A DNA stretch of 64,000 nt from Tigriopus japonicus (Eukaryota; Arthropoda; Copepoda; Harpacticoida; Harpacticidae): positions 12,549,263 through 12,613,262 of the forward strand of contig CM021317.1 of assembly GCA_010645155.1 (NCBI GenBank), read 5' to 3'. Under the pieces are notes generated by a model. The model did no database searches and was not told where the DNA came from. It saw only the letters and a list, made by a program, of their open reading frames with translations. Shown piece by piece: positions 62,101 to 64,000 of this stretch. Numbering within the stretch: the stretch's first letter is position 1; every line of letters starts with the position of its first letter. A program made the position numbers and the translations under genes.

Positions 62101-62730
62101 TCAACTCCTTTTTGAGAGTAATTGTATTTAATTACTTTTGAGACTAGCGTAATTGTGACTGTAAGTAAATACATTATAAAAGTATTTGACACAGGTCTGC
62201 GCACGGCATACCTACCGATGTTTGACACACGTTTTTGCGCCCGACAACAATATGAGGGTGCAGACAATGTTACCGTTTTCGCTACGGTTCGACAAACCAC
62301 TTAAATGGCCCACACATGTCAAAACATATTTCTTGAACTCTTTGCACTTACCACTGGTTACAAGTGCATCGCACAAAGCCAAAACCAACTTCTTGAACAC
62401 TACGCAACGCCTCAACCCAGGGACCGCAAACAAAGTTTGATATTCGGTTCTGACATATTATAACTTAAGTACCCTAAACTCCTGACCCTTTCAATTTGCC
62501 CATCAGTGATTGAAAATTTATATTTTTGAACTTCACTTTAATCAACCGAGAACTTCGAATCCATCTGTCAATGGTTTTTGTGTGATGCGAGCGAACAACA
62601 CTCTTCTTCACTCAAGAAAATATCGCTTCCAGACTCAATCTGGACTCAAGATCCGGAGTGTGAATGTGGGCATTGTTCCCATCAAATTCCTTTAAGTGAG
62701 CCAACAAATTGGTCGATCAATTCCAATAGA
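59159..62730. other. Spacer between AMACR and the PEBP gene
   Basis: No gene is supported. The open frames here are AT-rich and short. The spacer holds the TTTTATTCGTC tandem array (60934-61045), one copy of the TGATCAGGAATAGTAT repeat (about 61740-61830, minus), and a segment near 61485-61550 that resembles 21239-21300 (AAGTGTTGCCATATT and TTTTGGGTCA). The AMACR and PEBP promoters must lie here, but no clear core element is visible. Confidence 0.5.
60934..61045. repeat. ~32-bp tandem repeat, about 3.4 copies
   Basis: The unit contains TTTTATTCGTCTTTTTTCG followed by a variable TCTAATCAGGCAA-type block. Copies differ by a few bases. A looser relative (TTCATTCGTCTTTTTGGG) lies about 80 bp upstream. 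Confidence 0.85.
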
Positions 62731-63833
62731 ATGCATTTGAGGTCCATTCTTTTGAGCTCTTTCATTGGATGGGGCTTAGCGCATGTACCTACTGAATTTC
62801 TCCATAGAGGAGAGCACCACTTCATGGGACCTTTGGATCACAGAGTGTATTCACCAAATTCTGCACAGCCACACACTGGAGGTGAGTTTGAATATGAAAT
62901 TGACGACAAAGTGTTAGGGTGAAAATAAAACTGTGTTTTTCTCTTATTTGGTGATCGTGCATATACAATAAATCTTAAAATGAATTGGCTGGAAATGGGT
63001 GGACATTCAACTCATTTGGAGTCCTATAATTTCAAACGAGTGCCTCGAACTTTGGGTGCATGGATAGAATAATATGATTTGGATAACCAGCCATATAAGA
63101 ACGATAAAAACAGAAGTTGGATGAGTGAAACAAGTTTCACCAAAATCATTTTTTTTCAAAGGCATTCAAATTTCTTTCTTTAGGACATAATTCTGACTAT
63201 ATATTTACTGAAATTGCCACTCGGTATGTGGCTCCACCCCTAAATCCCACGTTCATTCATCTACTGAGGTAAGCTTAAGACGCTACTTTTTTAAAAAGTA
63301 ACGACTTAACTTTGTCATTACCTTCAAGGCACGCACATCCCAAACCATTTCATGATCACCAAGATACATTTCGTCCAAGTCAACCATTACCCGACAGTTC
63401 AACAGCAAATGAAAATTTCGCACATCCCCATACCAGTCCTTTCAGTCCTCATCACGAAAAGATTCACTCTCCATTTGAACCTAGATTCCAAGTAAGAACT
63501 CCATTGAGTGTAGAGGTTGCGTTCCTGGAACTAATTAAGTCCCGTGAAAATGCGTGGGCAAACATATTTTTTTTTATTTTTGGTTCCTTGAATTGATTTC
63601 AGGTTGAGCGTGAAGAAATATCTGACGAAGAGTGGCACCTTGAAATAATGGCATCGCTTCAGCAAAGTGGACTTGTGCCATCAGTGCTTGAAAATATTCC
63701 AACCGGACTGATAAATATCAATTTTGGGACCCACAATTGCGTTCATATGGGAACAAAAATTCATCCGGAGTTGAGTGCCTACGAACCTTCGGACATAAGT
63801 TGGCCTTCTAACGAGGACCATCTCTACACACTG
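62731..63833 (+). CDS. Secreted phosphatidylethanolamine-binding protein (3' end beyond window)
   Basis: Exons seen: 62731-62881, 63184-63268, 63329-63491 and 63603-63833 (210 codons), ending at a GT donor. The open frame runs upstream of 62731, but starting there gives a good signal peptide (MHLRSILLSSFIGWGLA). A linker rich in His and Pro follows (residues about 78-130, for example HAHPKPFHDHQDTF and PHTSPFSPHHEK). The PEBP fold then begins: SGLVPSVLENIP, GTKIHPELSAYEPSDISWP and LYTL, which lines up with the P.V...P, GT.L.P, P.VSW and LYTL blocks of the family. The ligand-site segment with the DPD.P and GxHR motifs must lie in exons to the right. PEBPs bind lipid headgroups or modulate kinases; secreted arthropod forms are common. 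Function beyond the fold is not inferable. Confidence 0.85.
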
Positions 63834-64000
63834 GTATCTAATAGTTAGTTAGCTTACTTAAGACCAATCATAATATCATATTCTCGTCTTATATTTAGTG
63901 AAAACTCCAATATAATCCACTGCCCAATTTACACAATTAGACACTCCTGAAAGCATCCAATGTTGGCTTAAAATGTCGCCAAAAGTCTTGTTCACTTTTG

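Noticed and set aside
1..64000. CRISPR arrays, operons, prokaryotic systems
   Set aside because: The window is clearly intron-containing animal DNA; no regularly spaced repeat-spacer structure exists.

Overview
The window is nuclear DNA from an animal. Genes are split by GT-AG introns of two sizes (about 60-110 nt and 0.5-4 kb), intergenic DNA is AT-rich, and there are many small inverted-repeat transposons. A receptor of the orexin/allatotropin class, a Reeler-DOMON protein and a secreted PEBP together suggest an invertebrate, probably an arthropod. A copepod-like crustacean is my guess, but the sequence alone does not prove it.

I could join five protein genes exon by exon with consistent reading frame. 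(1) 17593-29936, plus strand: an eight-exon rhodopsin-class GPCR of the orexin/allatotropin receptor family, 545 aa. (2) 31708-41061, plus strand: an eight-exon secreted Reeler + DOMON protein, 423 aa, related to ferric-chelate reductase 1 but without the cytochrome b561 membrane core. (3) 41313-50532, minus strand: a twelve-exon SNF2-family helicase orthologous to RAD54L2/ARIP4, about 1335 aa, convergent with gene 2. (4) 57693-59158, minus strand: a five-exon alpha-methylacyl-CoA racemase, 385 aa, with catalytic residues and a peroxisomal C-terminus. (5) 62731 to beyond the window, plus strand: a secreted phosphatidylethanolamine-binding protein with a His/Pro-rich linker, cut by the window edge.

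The first 17.5 kb has no gene I can support. The introns and spacers hold a dense, layered set of non-autonomous DNA transposons. There are three hAT-type elements with CAGGGGTCGGCAACC ends, two of them with perfect 8-bp target duplications. There are two intact TAGTGATG-ended hAT-like elements and one decayed relative. One family has long TIRs containing ACCAAAATCAAGTCAGATTA (at least six copies). A second long-TIR family has two copies. Single elements have TTAA flanks, TA flanks, and a 9-bp direct repeat. I also see a tRNA-derived SINE, a LINE tail, a 600-bp inverted duplication and a foldback of GGGGATAAACGGGAT minisatellites. Two nestings can be read directly: a hAT element inside the TIR of another element (about 40.4 kb), and a hAT element inside the arm of a perfect hairpin (about 18.6 kb).

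The five genes do not form an obvious pathway. They are neighbours only by position. The closest functional contact is the tail-to-tail pair Reeler-DOMON/ARIP4, whose stop codons are 251 bp apart and whose best polyadenylation signals imply overlapping 3' UTRs.
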